A stretch of DNA of 64,000 bases from Flavobacterium nitrogenifigens (lineage in GTDB: Bacteria > Bacteroidota > Bacteroidia > Flavobacteriales > Flavobacteriaceae), in assembly GCF_003254565.1 (NCBI RefSeq), contig NZ_QJRI01000169.1, forward strand, positions 96,357 through 160,356, in the 5' to 3' direction. Below are positions 27,620 through 36,748 of this stretch, piece by piece. Within the stretch, counting starts at the first letter, position 1. Each line of letters begins with the position of its first letter. Below the pieces are notes generated by a model. It worked only from the letters and a program-made list of their open reading frames with translations. It made no database searches and was not told where the DNA came from. The translations under genes and the position numbers were made by a program.

Positions 27620-30600
27620 ATGTTAGATAAAATTATCAAGTTTAGTATACGAAACAAATTCGTCATATTATTATTTACCCTTGCGCTCATTGCTTGGGGA
27701 AGCTATTCGCTTAAAAAATTACCGCTCGATGCCCTGCCAGATGTAACCAACAATCAGGTTCAGATTATTACAACTGCACCAACATTGGCAAGTCAGGAAA
27801 TCGAACAATTAATCACGTATCCCTTAGAAAGAGCTGTTAAAACAGTTCCAAATGTGATAGAACTCCGCAGTATTTCTCGTTTCGGATTATCGGTTGTAAC
27901 CGTTGTTTTTGAAGATGATGTAGATATTTATTGGGCGCGTGAACAGATATTCCAGCGCTTAAAACAAGCGGAAGAAAATATACCAGATTATGTAGATTCT
28001 CCAGAGTTAGCACCAATTTCTACAGGTTTAGGAGAAATTTACCAGTACGATGTTTATGCCAAAAAAGGCTATGAAAACAAATATAGTGCAATTGAACTGA
28101 GAACAATTCAGGATTGGATTATTATTCCGCAATTGCAAGGAATTAAAGGAGTTGCTGAAGTAAGTTCTTGGGGAGGAAAACTCAAGCAGTTTGAAATTGC
28201 CGTAAATCCAAACATGCTCAATAGTTTGGGCGTTACAATTACCGAAATTTTTGAGGCTTTAGAAAAAAACAATCAGAATACGGGTGGAGCATACATCGAA
28301 AAAGACCAATACACGTATTTTATCCGCGGTGTCGGAATGGCAAAAGGCATTAAAGACCTTGAAAATGTAGTTGTGAAAAACCGTAATGGTTCGCCCGTTC
28401 TGGTTCGCAATGTTGCACAGGTTCGTGAAGGTATAGCACTACGTTATGGAGCTTCGACCAAAGACGGAAAAGGTGAAATTGTTTCGGGACTAGTTTTGAT
28501 GTTAAAGGGAGAAAACTCAAGCGCAGTTGTTAATCGTGTGCACGAAAAAATGGCTCAGATTAACAAAAGCCTTCCAGAAGGAGTTGTTGCCGAAGCTTTT
28601 ATTGATAGAGGAAAACTCGTTGACAATTCCATTAAAACAATTACAAAGAATTTATTAGAAGGAGCATTAATCGTAATTTTTGTTTTGATATTATTCTTAG
28701 GAAATCTTCGTGCAGGGTTAATTGTCGCCTCAGTGATTCCGTTGGCAATGCTGTTTGCTGTTATTTTAATGAATGCCTTTGGCGTAAGCGGAAACTTAAT
28801 GAGTCTCGGAGCCATAGATTTTGGAATCATTGTCGATGGTGCCGTAATCATTGTCGAAGCCACGATGCATCATCTCCAGAAATTCAAAAACAAAAAAGAA
28901 TTGACTCAGGAAGAAATGGACGATGAGGTTTATAATTCGGCTTCAAAAATCAGGAATAGTGCAGCTTTTGGTGAGATTATCATTTTGATCGTATATCTGC
29001 CAATTCTAGCTTTAATTGGAACAGAAGGAAAAATGTTCAAGCCAATGGCTATGACAGTTGGTTTTGCCATTATAGGAGCATTTATTCTTTCGCTGACTTA
29101 TATTCCGATGATGAGTGCTTTGTTTCTTTCGAAGAAAACGGAACACAAAGAAAATTTCAGTGACCGTATGATTGCGTGGCTAGAAAACCGTTACACGCCT
29201 TTATTGAATAAAGCTTTAGCGTTTAAAAAAGTAGTGCTTTCTGTTGCTGTAGGATTATTTGCCTTTGCTTTTATTGTTTTCCAAAATATGGGCGGTGAAT
29301 TTATCCCAACAATCGAAGAAGGCGATTTAGCAATCAATGCCACCATTATGACGGGAAGTTCGCTTACTCAAATGGTTGAAACTACTACAAAGTACGAACA
29401 GATTCTGAAAGCCAAATTCCCTGAAATTAAAACCATTGTAACAAAAATAGGAAGTGGTGAAATTCCGACCGATCCTATGCCAATAGAAAGTGGGGATTTA
29501 ATTATTGTTTTAAAAGACAAAAAAGAATGGAGAAGCAAATATAGTAATTGGGAAGAATTGGCTAATGCCATGAAAGAAGAAATGGAGATTATTCCAGGAG
29601 CGAATATCGAAATTTCGCAGCCAATCCAAATGCGTTTTAACGAATTAATGACGGGAAGCCGATCTGATATTGCAATCAAAATTTTTGGTGACGATTTGGA
29701 AATTCTGGATGCTAAAGCGACAGAATTGATTTCGAAAATAAAAGGAATAGAAGGAATCGGAGATCTAAAAGCTGATAAGGTAACAGGTTTACCGCAAATT
29801 ACTATCAAATACGATTATGATAAAATTGCGCTTTACGGGCTGAATATTTCAGATATCAACCAGATTATCCGCTCGTCTTTTGCTGGCGAAGTCGCGGGAA
29901 AGATTTACGATGAAAGCAAAAGGTTTGATGTTGTGGTGAGAATGGATGAAAACAATCGTGGCGATATCACAGATGTAAGTAATTTGTTTATTCCGCTTCC
30001 AAACGGACAGCAAGTACCACTTTCTCAGGTGGCTTCTGTCGAATATGAACAAGGGCCTGTACAGGTTATCCGCGAAGACGGAAAACGAAGAATCACTGTT
30101 GGATTAAACGTTCGTGGAAGAGACATTAAAAGTGTTGTAGAAGAAATTCAGGCAAAATTGGATAAAAACTTCAAACTTCCTTCAGGTTATTATGTGACTT
30201 ATGGCGGACAGTTCGAAAATCTGATTGAAGCTTCAAAAAGACTTTCTGTAGCCTTACCAATTGCTTTAGGACTGATTTTGGTCTTGCTATATTTTACTTT
30301 CAAAAGTGCCAAACAAGCACTGCTGATTTTTAGTGCGATTCCGTTATCAGCCATTGGAGGTGTTTTTGCGCTTTCGCTAAGAGGAATGCCGTTTAGCATT
30401 TCTGCCGGAATTGGTTTTATTGCCTTATTCGGAATTGCGGTTTTAAACGGAATTGTACTGATTTCGTATTTCAACCAGTTAAAAACAGAAGGTATTTCAG
30501 ATCCGTTTCAGAGAATCCTTATTGGAACCAAAACACGTTTACGTCCTGTTTTAATGACGGCTGCTGTTGCTTCATTAGGATTTCTTCCAATGGCATTGTC

Positions 30601-30739
30601 GACAAGCGGCGGGGCAGAAGTGCAGAAACCTTTGGCAACCGTAGTAATTGGAGGATTAATCTCAGCCACACTATTAACTTTAATCGTTTTACCGATTTTG
30701 TATTTATTGTTGGAGAGATTTAACCGCAGAGATAATTAG
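27620..30739 (+). CDS. czcA: CzcA-type heavy-metal efflux RND transporter
   Basis: A 1039-residue inner-membrane pump with 12 membrane helices and two large periplasmic loops. The TM4 motif GAIDFGIIVDGAVIIVE contains Asp400 and Asp406. It is the pattern of divalent-metal (Zn, Co, Cd, Ni) exporters rather than monovalent CusA. The N-terminus LPLDALPDVTNNQVQI is also typical of the heavy-metal RND family. Works with the outer-membrane factor and adaptor encoded next. Length is that of a plain pump; it is not fused to an outer-membrane factor as in some Bacteroidota homologues. Confidence 0.96.
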   Translation: MLDKIIKFSIRNKFVILLFTLALIAWGSYSLKKLPLDALPDVTNNQVQIITTAPTLASQEIEQLITYPLERAVKTVPNVIELRSISRFGLSVVTVVFEDDVDIYWAREQIFQRLKQAEENIPDYVDSPELAPISTGLGEIYQYDVYAKKGYENKYSAIELRTIQDWIIIPQLQGIKGVAEVSSWGGKLKQFEIAVNPNMLNSLGVTITEIFEALEKNNQNTGGAYIEKDQYTYFIRGVGMAKGIKDLENVVVKNRNGSPVLVRNVAQVREGIALRYGASTKDGKGEIVSGLVLMLKGENSSAVVNRVHEKMAQINKSLPEGVVAEAFIDRGKLVDNSIKTITKNLLEGALIVIFVLILFLGNLRAGLIVASVIPLAMLFAVILMNAFGVSGNLMSLGAIDFGIIVDGAVIIVEATMHHLQKFKNKKELTQEEMDDEVYNSASKIRNSAAFGEIIILIVYLPILALIGTEGKMFKPMAMTVGFAIIGAFILSLTYIPMMSALFLSKKTEHKENFSDRMIAWLENRYTPLLNKALAFKKVVLSVAVGLFAFAFIVFQNMGGEFIPTIEEGDLAINATIMTGSSLTQMVETTTKYEQILKAKFPEIKTIVTKIGSGEIPTDPMPIESGDLIIVLKDKKEWRSKYSNWEELANAMKEEMEIIPGANIEISQPIQMRFNELMTGSRSDIAIKIFGDDLEILDAKATELISKIKGIEGIGDLKADKVTGLPQITIKYDYDKIALYGLNISDINQIIRSSFAGEVAGKIYDESKRFDVVVRMDENNRGDITDVSNLFIPLPNGQQVPLSQVASVEYEQGPVQVIREDGKRRITVGLNVRGRDIKSVVEEIQAKLDKNFKLPSGYYVTYGGQFENLIEASKRLSVALPIALGLILVLLYFTFKSAKQALLIFSAIPLSAIGGVFALSLRGMPFSISAGIGFIALFGIAVLNGIVLISYFNQLKTEGISDPFQRILIGTKTRLRPVLMTAAVASLGFLPMALSTSGGAEVQKPLATVVIGGLISATLLTLIVLPILYLLLERFNRRDN

Positions 30740-30791
30740 TAAATGAGAAAATTTGATAATTAGATAATTATTACTGTGTGTCTAAAATAAT

Positions 30792-30862
30792 TTCTCTCGC
30801 AGATCTGGCAGATTAATTTAAAAAGAAAAAATCTGCTTAATCTGCAAGATCTGCGGGAGACA
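30792..30862. repeat. H-type inverted repeat directly before czcC
   Basis: Arms tctcgcagatctggcagatt and aatctgcttaatctgcaaga followed by tctgcgggaga. The hairpin ends five to fourteen bases before the first possible czcC start codons, so it would shape the ribosome-binding region. A relative lies at 44131-44191. Confidence 0.85.
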
Positions 30863-30875
30863 AAAAATGATAAAA

Positions 30876-32126
30876 ATGAAAAATTCAATATATAAAATGC
30901 AAACCAAAATCTTTGCGAACTTTGCGAAAAAAACCTTGCGAACTTTGCGGTTAAGCACATTTCTATTAGCAAGTACAGCAACATTTGCACAGCAAACTAT
31001 AAGCCTTGAAAAAGCAATAGAACTCGCAAAATCAAACAACATCGATTTAAAAATTGCTGATAAAGAGATCGAAAAGCAAACCGTTCTTAAAAAAGCAGCT
31101 TTTCAGCCAGATCCACTTCAAGTGCAATATCAGGGCGGTCAGTTCAATAGTGCCGATTACGATCATAATGTTTCGGTACAGCAGTTTTTTCCGTTAGGAA
31201 ATATTACCAAAGCGAACAGACAATTGCAGGAAGAATTGGCAAAATTGGCCGAAAAACAAAAAGCGCTGTCTTCTTATGAAATTGAAAAAGCGGTTACATT
31301 GGCGTATTATCAATATTTGTATGGCGTTTCTATTCAGAAACTTAATTCAGAATTGAATGATATTTATACGAAGTTTTTGAAGAACGCTGAACTTCGTTTT
31401 AAAACGGGAGAAAGCGGAAATATCGAAGTGATTAGTGCCAAAGCGAAAGTAAAGGAAATTGAAACTCAGAAAGCGCAGTTAGAGTATGATCTGGCAATCT
31501 ATCAGAAACAATTGCAGTTTTTTATTCAGACAAATGAAAATATTGTTCCTGATCAAAATACGGCTTTGCAATATACTTTTATAGAAAATCAGGAAAACAC
31601 AAAAGCTGAAGCTCTGATGACCGATTTTTATCAGCAACAGATTTCGGTTTATCAGAAAGAAGCTGGAACATTTAAAGCTTTACGTACGCCAAAAGTCGGT
31701 TTAGGCTATTTTGCTCAGACGATAAATAAAGAATCGCTTTTTCAGGGCTTTACAGCTGGATTGCAGATTCCGTTATTTGGAGGCGTTAATACAACAAAAG
31801 CAAAGGCGGCAGAAATTAGCATTTCGCAGTCACAATTGGCCTTAGATAAGAACAAAATGATGCTGAATCTGCAAAGGGAAGAATTGCAAAATAACTTTCA
31901 AAAACAGCAGAAAAACCTAGCGTATTTTCAAAATGAAGGGTTGTTATATGCCAATCAAATTATTGAAACTGCTCAGAAAAGCTATGCCAATGGCGATATG
32001 AGTTATTGGTCGTATATCAGCTTCCTGAATCAAGCGATCGATATAAAAAAACAATTTGCAGAAGCGACGCACAGCTACAATCAAAGCGCTATCGAACTTC
32101 AATTTCCAACCATCAAAAACAATTAA
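30876..32126 (+). CDS. czcC: TolC/CzcC-type outer-membrane efflux protein
   Basis: About 416 residues. In-frame ATG codons exist at 30867, 30876 and 30897; the choice is uncertain because the hairpin ends just upstream. The mature protein has two OEP-type coiled-coil halves (SLEKAIELAKSNNIDLKIADKEIEKQ, YYQYLYGVSI..., LQIPLFGGVNTTKAKAAEIS). It forms the outer-membrane channel of the RND system. The region before the hydrophobic signal core (NFAKKTLRTLRLS) is encoded by an A-type repeat (30911-30954, with gcgaactttgcggttaa). The signal core is STFLLASTATFAQ. Confidence 0.9.
   Translation: MKNSIYKMQTKIFANFAKKTLRTLRLSTFLLASTATFAQQTISLEKAIELAKSNNIDLKIADKEIEKQTVLKKAAFQPDPLQVQYQGGQFNSADYDHNVSVQQFFPLGNITKANRQLQEELAKLAEKQKALSSYEIEKAVTLAYYQYLYGVSIQKLNSELNDIYTKFLKNAELRFKTGESGNIEVISAKAKVKEIETQKAQLEYDLAIYQKQLQFFIQTNENIVPDQNTALQYTFIENQENTKAEALMTDFYQQQISVYQKEAGTFKALRTPKVGLGYFAQTINKESLFQGFTAGLQIPLFGGVNTTKAKAAEISISQSQLALDKNKMMLNLQREELQNNFQKQQKNLAYFQNEGLLYANQIIETAQKSYANGDMSYWSYISFLNQAIDIKKQFAEATHSYNQSAIELQFPTIKNN
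30904..30955. repeat. A-type repeat words inside czcC signal region
   Basis: The words atctttgcgaactttgcgaa and ccttgcgaactttgcggtta match right arms of intergenic A elements (for example 39541-39560). Here they are translated in frame as the basic part of the signal peptide. Confidence 0.8.
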
Positions 32127-32128
32127 AA

Positions 32129-33412
32129 ATGAAAAATATATCTAGTAGTTATTTAACCGCAATCCCGATAGCTATCGGGAGCAAAGGATTTACGCAAAGA
32201 GCGCAAAGTTTAATTTCCTTGCGTGCCTTGCGCTTTGTCTTTGCGTTCTTTGCGGTTATTTCTATAACAAGTTGCAATGAAAAGAAAACTGAAGAACCAC
32301 AGGAAGAAGAAAAGTCAACTACAGAAGTAGCTTTAACGGAATCTCAATACAAAACTGTCGGAATTGAAACAGGTTCTGTAGAAGATAGAAACCTTAACAA
32401 AGTCATCAAGGCCAATGGCTACACGACAGTTCCTCCGCAAAATTCAGCTGAAGTTTCGACTTTAATTGGCGGAACAGTAAAGGATATTTTTGTTTTGGAA
32501 GGAACGTATGTAAATAAAGGGAAAGTTCTAGCAACGATTCAGAATTTGGAAGTTATAGGAATGCAGGAAGATTATCAGTCGGCTGTTGCCAATGTTGAGT
32601 ATTTGCAGTTAGAATACAATCGTCAGAAAACATTAAGCGACGAAAATGTAAATCCGAGAAAGACTTTTCAGGAAGTAAAAGCCAAACTTGCAGCCGAAAG
32701 AGCTCGTGCACAAGCTGCAAAAAATAAACTCGATGCTTTGCATGTCAATACAAAAGGAACAACCTCTGTAGTGCCAATTGTTTCGCCAATAAATGGTTTT
32801 GTTGGAAAAATCAATATTGCGAAAGGAGCTTTTGCCAACACAGGAGTTTCGCTTTTTGAAGTGGTAGATAATAGTCAGATGCATTTGGATTTGAATGTAT
32901 ATGAAAAAGATTTAGGTTCCATTTCGATTGGTCAGGTAATTGACTTTGTCTTAACAAACCAGTCCAATAAATCGATTAAAGGAAAGATATTCGGAATCAA
33001 TAAATCTTTTTCTAACGAAAGTAAAACTGTTGCAGTTCACGCTAAAATTGATCCTGCTGATGCTAAAGGTCTGATTCCGGGAATGTATGTTTCGGCGAAT
33101 ATTAATATTACGAATGCAACAGTTCCAGCGCTTCCAAAAGATGCAGTGGTCAAAAATGCAGATAAGTACTTTGTTTTTATTGAAGAAGCAGAACACGCAG
33201 AAGAAAAACACGAGCATGTAGCAGGCGAAAAGGAAGAAGCTCACGAGAAAGAAGTACACTTTAAAGCTATAGAAGTTATGCCAGGAACAACCGATTTAGG
33301 TTTTACTGAAGTGAAGTTCGTAAATGATATTCCGGCCAATGCAAAAATTGTAACGAAAGGTGCATTTTACCTGCTTTCAGCAATGAAGGGCGGAGGAGAG
33401 CATACACATTAA
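32129..33412 (+). CDS. czcB: CzcB-type RND periplasmic adaptor lipoprotein
   Basis: A 427-residue membrane-fusion protein. The start at 32129 follows czcC by two bases. The N-terminus ends in a lipobox (AVISITSC, Cys near residue 50) and an acidic linker. The adaptor core follows: the barrel-sandwich half VSTLIGGTVKDIFVLEGTYVNKG, a helical hairpin with QEDYQSAVANVEYLQLEYNR, and the second half VVPIVSPINGFVGKINIAKG. A His/Glu-rich insert (EEAEHAEEKHEHVAGEKEEA) near the C-terminus probably binds metal. The leader is unusually long because residues about 9-45 are encoded by a complete A-type repeat. Confidence 0.92.
   Translation: MKNISSSYLTAIPIAIGSKGFTQRAQSLISLRALRFVFAFFAVISITSCNEKKTEEPQEEEKSTTEVALTESQYKTVGIETGSVEDRNLNKVIKANGYTTVPPQNSAEVSTLIGGTVKDIFVLEGTYVNKGKVLATIQNLEVIGMQEDYQSAVANVEYLQLEYNRQKTLSDENVNPRKTFQEVKAKLAAERARAQAAKNKLDALHVNTKGTTSVVPIVSPINGFVGKINIAKGAFANTGVSLFEVVDNSQMHLDLNVYEKDLGSISIGQVIDFVLTNQSNKSIKGKIFGINKSFSNESKTVAVHAKIDPADAKGLIPGMYVSANINITNATVPALPKDAVVKNADKYFVFIEEAEHAEEKHEHVAGEKEEAHEKEVHFKAIEVMPGTTDLGFTEVKFVNDIPANAKIVTKGAFYLLSAMKGGGEHTH
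32153..32260. repeat. Complete A-type inverted repeat inside czcB
   Basis: The left arm is ttaaccgcaatcccgatagc and continues atcgggagcaaagg and gcaaagagcgcaaag; the right arm is ccttgcgctttgtctttgcg and ttctttgcggttatt. It includes a perfect tcccgatagctatcggga palindrome at 32163-32180. The frame stays open, giving TAIPIAIGSKGFTQRAQSLI and following residues. Confidence 0.9.
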
Positions 33413-33460
33413 TTCTTTTAAGATACTAAGTGACTAAGTTTTTTTGTTGGAGTAGAATTT

Positions 33461-33772
33461 GCTCGCAAAGTCGCTAAGGCGCAAAGTTTTTTTAAAGCAG
33501 ATTTAAGAGATTAATTTGAGTTGCCTCCAGCTTTAGCTGGAGGTAACAAGAAACAATAAGAAATGGCTTTAGCCAAAATGCGAAAGTTGGGCTAAAACCT
33601 ACAAATTAGAATGTACTCAACCTCCAGCTAAAGCTGGAGGCAATTGAGAAATAAATTTTGCCACAGATTAAAAGGATTAAAATGATTTTTATTTTATACA
33701 GATTAATATTTTTTTGAAATCCTTTCAATCTGCGGCAAAAAAACTTTGCGCCTTAGCGACTTTGCGAGATTA
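33461..33772. repeat. Nested A- and C-type repeats before P-type ATPase
   Basis: Outer arms are gctcgcaaagtcgctaaggc and the inverse gcgccttagcgactttgcga. Inside are two perfect palindromes, cctccagctttagctggagg (33524-33543) and cctccagctaaagctggagg (33621-33640). They bracket a ggctttagcc...gggctaaaacc hairpin. A further pair, gccacagattaaaaggatta and aatcctttcaatctgcggc, lies at 33659-33736. Words like aagatactaagtgactaag precede it at 33419. Confidence 0.88.
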
Positions 33773-33906
33773 ATCGCCACAGTTAAATAAAAACTTAGTG
33801 TCTTTCTCGTAATAAACTTTACCACAAAATGCTTAAATTTAGGACATTATTTAAACAAAAAACTTCAGGCATTCAAAACATGAAACCTGAAACATGAAAC
33901 AAAAAA

Positions 33907-35907
33907 ATGATACATCAAGATAAAGAAGTAAAAAGTACAAAAAATAAAGCCAAACCTTCCTGCTGCTGTTCTCATGATGAACCCGTACATTCTGAGAATG
34001 ATGGGCACGATCATGAAGGCCACGATCATGAACACAATGTAGAAGGAAGCTGGTTTAAATTGTTCTTGCCATCCATTATATCGTTTGTTTTATTGCTAAT
34101 CGGAATTGGTTTTGATAACTATTTTCCGCAAGATTGGTTTACAGGATATGTTAGAATTGCGTGGTATGCGATTGCGTATCTTCCAGTTGGACTTCCAGTA
34201 ATAAGAGAAGCTTATGAAAGCATTGTAAAAGGAGACATTTTTTCTGAGTTTTTCCTCATGTGCATTGCTACAATTGGAGCTTTTGCGATTGGAGAATATC
34301 CAGAAGGTGTTGCTGTTATGCTGTTTTATACCATTGGAGAAACCTTTCAGGGAATGGCAGTTAACCGCGCTAAATCAAGTATTAAGAGTCTTTTGGATCA
34401 GCGTCCCGATGAGGTTCATATATTAGAAAACAATATCCCGATAAAAGTCAAAGCCAAAGACGTTCAGATTGGAGCTATTATTCAGCTTAAAGCAGGAGAA
34501 AAACTAGGTTTGGATGGCGAATTATTATCAGATTCCGCTTCATTTAATACAGCAGCTCTAACGGGAGAAAGCAAACCTGATAGCAAGAAGAAAGGCGAAA
34601 CTGTTTTAGCAGGAATGATAAACGGCAATACAATCGCCGAAGTAAAAGTAACAACGGCTTACAGCGATAGTAAATTATCTAAAATTTTAGAATTGGTGCA
34701 GAACGCTACAACCAAAAAAGCGCCTGCGGAATTGTTTATCAGAAAGTTTGCGAAAATTTATACCCCAATTGTAGTGTATTTGGCAATTGCGATTTGTTTG
34801 CTTCCAATGCTTTTTGTAGACAATTATGTTTTTACCGATTGGCTTTATAGAGCTTTGGTTTTCTTAGTAATTTCATGTCCTTGTGCTTTGGTTATCAGTA
34901 TTCCGTTGGGTTATTTTGGCGGAATTGGCGCCGCGAGTAGAAACGGAATCTTGTTTAAAGGCAGTAACTTCCTTGACAGTATTTCTACAATTCAGAATGT
35001 TGTGGTAGATAAAACAGGAACTATGACCGAAGGTGTTTTTAAAGTTCAAGAAGTTATTATAAAACCAGAATTTGATAAAGATGAAATCTTAAAACTGGTT
35101 AATGCTTTAGAAAATAGAAGTACGCATCCTGTTGCAACAGCCATTCATAATCATATTGGTCCAATTGATTCTTCGGTTGAATTAAAAGAAATCGAAGAAA
35201 TTTCCGGCCATGGATTAAAAGCAATACACAACGGAAAAGAATTGTTTGTTGGGAATTTTAAACTCTTGGATAAATTTTCGATTTCGTATGATATTGATCC
35301 ATCTTCAATCGTTTATACCACAATTGCAATTGCTTACGAAGGTAAATTTGCAGGTTATTTGACTATTGCTGATGAAATTAAAGCAGATGCGAAAGAAACC
35401 GTTTCTAAACTAAAATCTTTAGGAGTAAAACTAACCATGCTGAGTGGAGATAAGGCAAATGTTGTTCAGTTTGTAGCTGATAAATTGGGAATTACAAAAG
35501 CTTTTGGCGATTTGCTTCCAGAAGATAAAGTGGATAAAGTCAATGAAATAAAATCTAAAAACGAAACAATTGCTTTTGTGGGCGATGGTGTAAATGATGC
35601 GCCTGTAATTGCGCTAAGCACCGTAGGAATTGCGATGGGCGGTTTAGGAAGCGATGCAGCCATAGAAACTGCCGATATTGTGATTCAAGATGATAAGCCA
35701 AGCAAAATTGCAATGGCAATTAATATCGGAAAACAAACCAAAAAGATTGTCTGGCAGAATATTACATTGGCTTTTGTAGTAAAAGCTTTTGTCTTAATTC
35801 TAGGCGCTGGCGGACTTGCCACGATGTGGGAAGCTGTTTTTGCTGATGTTGGCGTAGCTTTACTAGCGATATTGAATGCGGTTAGAATTCAGAGGATGAA
35901 GTTTTAA
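33907..35907 (+). CDS. Heavy-metal P1B-type ATPase (Zn/Cd-type)
   Basis: A 666-residue metal-exporting ATPase. It has eight predicted membrane segments, the CPC motif (SCPCALV, Cys324-Pro-Cys326), phosphorylation Asp368 (DKTGTMTEG), the soft-metal HP motif (STHPVA), the phosphatase loop LTGES and hinge GDGVNDAP. The N-terminus lacks the usual ferredoxin-like HMA domain; instead it has CCCSHDE followed by DGHDHEGHDHEH, a short Cys/His-rich tail. This and the CzcABC neighbours point to Zn, Cd or Co. It moves metal to the periplasm where the RND system can collect it. Confidence 0.95.
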   Translation: MIHQDKEVKSTKNKAKPSCCCSHDEPVHSENDGHDHEGHDHEHNVEGSWFKLFLPSIISFVLLLIGIGFDNYFPQDWFTGYVRIAWYAIAYLPVGLPVIREAYESIVKGDIFSEFFLMCIATIGAFAIGEYPEGVAVMLFYTIGETFQGMAVNRAKSSIKSLLDQRPDEVHILENNIPIKVKAKDVQIGAIIQLKAGEKLGLDGELLSDSASFNTAALTGESKPDSKKKGETVLAGMINGNTIAEVKVTTAYSDSKLSKILELVQNATTKKAPAELFIRKFAKIYTPIVVYLAIAICLLPMLFVDNYVFTDWLYRALVFLVISCPCALVISIPLGYFGGIGAASRNGILFKGSNFLDSISTIQNVVVDKTGTMTEGVFKVQEVIIKPEFDKDEILKLVNALENRSTHPVATAIHNHIGPIDSSVELKEIEEISGHGLKAIHNGKELFVGNFKLLDKFSISYDIDPSSIVYTTIAIAYEGKFAGYLTIADEIKADAKETVSKLKSLGVKLTMLSGDKANVVQFVADKLGITKAFGDLLPEDKVDKVNEIKSKNETIAFVGDGVNDAPVIALSTVGIAMGGLGSDAAIETADIVIQDDKPSKIAMAINIGKQTKKIVWQNITLAFVVKAFVLILGAGGLATMWEAVFADVGVALLAILNAVRIQRMKF

Positions 35908-35920
35908 TGGATAAGGAATA

Positions 35921-35960
35921 TTTTTCGCAGAAAAAATCCTATGATTTTTCTGCGAAAATC
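35921..35960. terminator. Bidirectional terminator between convergent genes
   Basis: Perfect arms ttttcgcagaaaaa and tttttctgcgaaaa with an eight-base loop, lying between the ATPase stop and the stop of the opposing gene. Confidence 0.85.
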
Positions 35961-36683
35961 TTAAATCTTCATATAAAATCTTAATCTTTTTGTATTTAAA
36001 TCAAGTTTGACAATTCCACTTCTAATTCCAACTAATATATTTTTGTCATTAAGAACAGCAATTGAATTGGGATACAAACCTTCCCAGAATAAATTGTCGA
36101 AAATCAGCTGTTTTTTTAAATCTTTTATGACATAAAATCCTTTGTCGGCAGCAATAAGGAGTGTGTCCTTATAAATTGTAAATGCCATTGGCGCACTTTC
36201 AAAGTCCATTACTTTTTGAACAGAAAAATTATCTCCTTCTGGTTTTAATTCAAACATTCCGCCACCATTAAAACTCATATGGAGAAGTCCGGAGATGAAA
36301 TAAATTTTACCTTTAAATTGAAATAAAAAAAGAATATTTGCTTTAATAATCTTCACATCGCTTTTGGATTTGTCTTTTGGTATAAAAATTAATTTTCCGC
36401 CAAATTCGCCTCCATTCGTTCCTACTAGAGTACCTGATTCTATTTCAAGTTTGCATTCATTCAGATGTTTAGCAATTCCTATTTGGAGCTTGGAGTTTGT
36501 AATTTCAACTTTATATTCATTTTTAGAATAATTTAATTTATACCAATTTTCGCTCCATGCTTTTGGTGGAATTGTTTCTTTGAAACTTTTCGGAATTACG
36601 ATATTATTTTGTCCATAACAAGTTGCTATAAAATGTGTTAAGAAAATAAAATTAAAAAAGAAACTCTTAAGGATTTTTGACAT
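35961..36683 (-). CDS. Exported protein of unknown function
   Basis: A 240-residue protein with a signal peptide (MSKILKSFFFNFIFLTHFIA...CYGQ). The rest is beta-rich with repeated strand pairs (FKGKIYFISGLLHMSF, DTLLIAADKGFYVIKDL, NDKNILVGIRSGIVKLDL) that recall beta-propeller blades, though too short for a full propeller. No catalytic motif recognised. Monocistronic. Confidence 0.65.
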   Translation of the reverse strand: MSKILKSFFFNFIFLTHFIATCYGQNNIVIPKSFKETIPPKAWSENWYKLNYSKNEYKVEITNSKLQIGIAKHLNECKLEIESGTLVGTNGGEFGGKLIFIPKDKSKSDVKIIKANILFLFQFKGKIYFISGLLHMSFNGGGMFELKPEGDNFSVQKVMDFESAPMAFTIYKDTLLIAADKGFYVIKDLKKQLIFDNLFWEGLYPNSIAVLNDKNILVGIRSGIVKLDLNTKRLRFYMKI

Positions 36684-36748
36684 AAATACTACTAATTGTT
36701 CATTATAAAATTAGAAAATGCGAATGTAAAAATAAAGGTCTTTGATTA

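Noticed and set aside
29368..29808. 146-residue minus-strand frame within czcA
   Set aside because: A shadow frame opposite a conserved pump gene.
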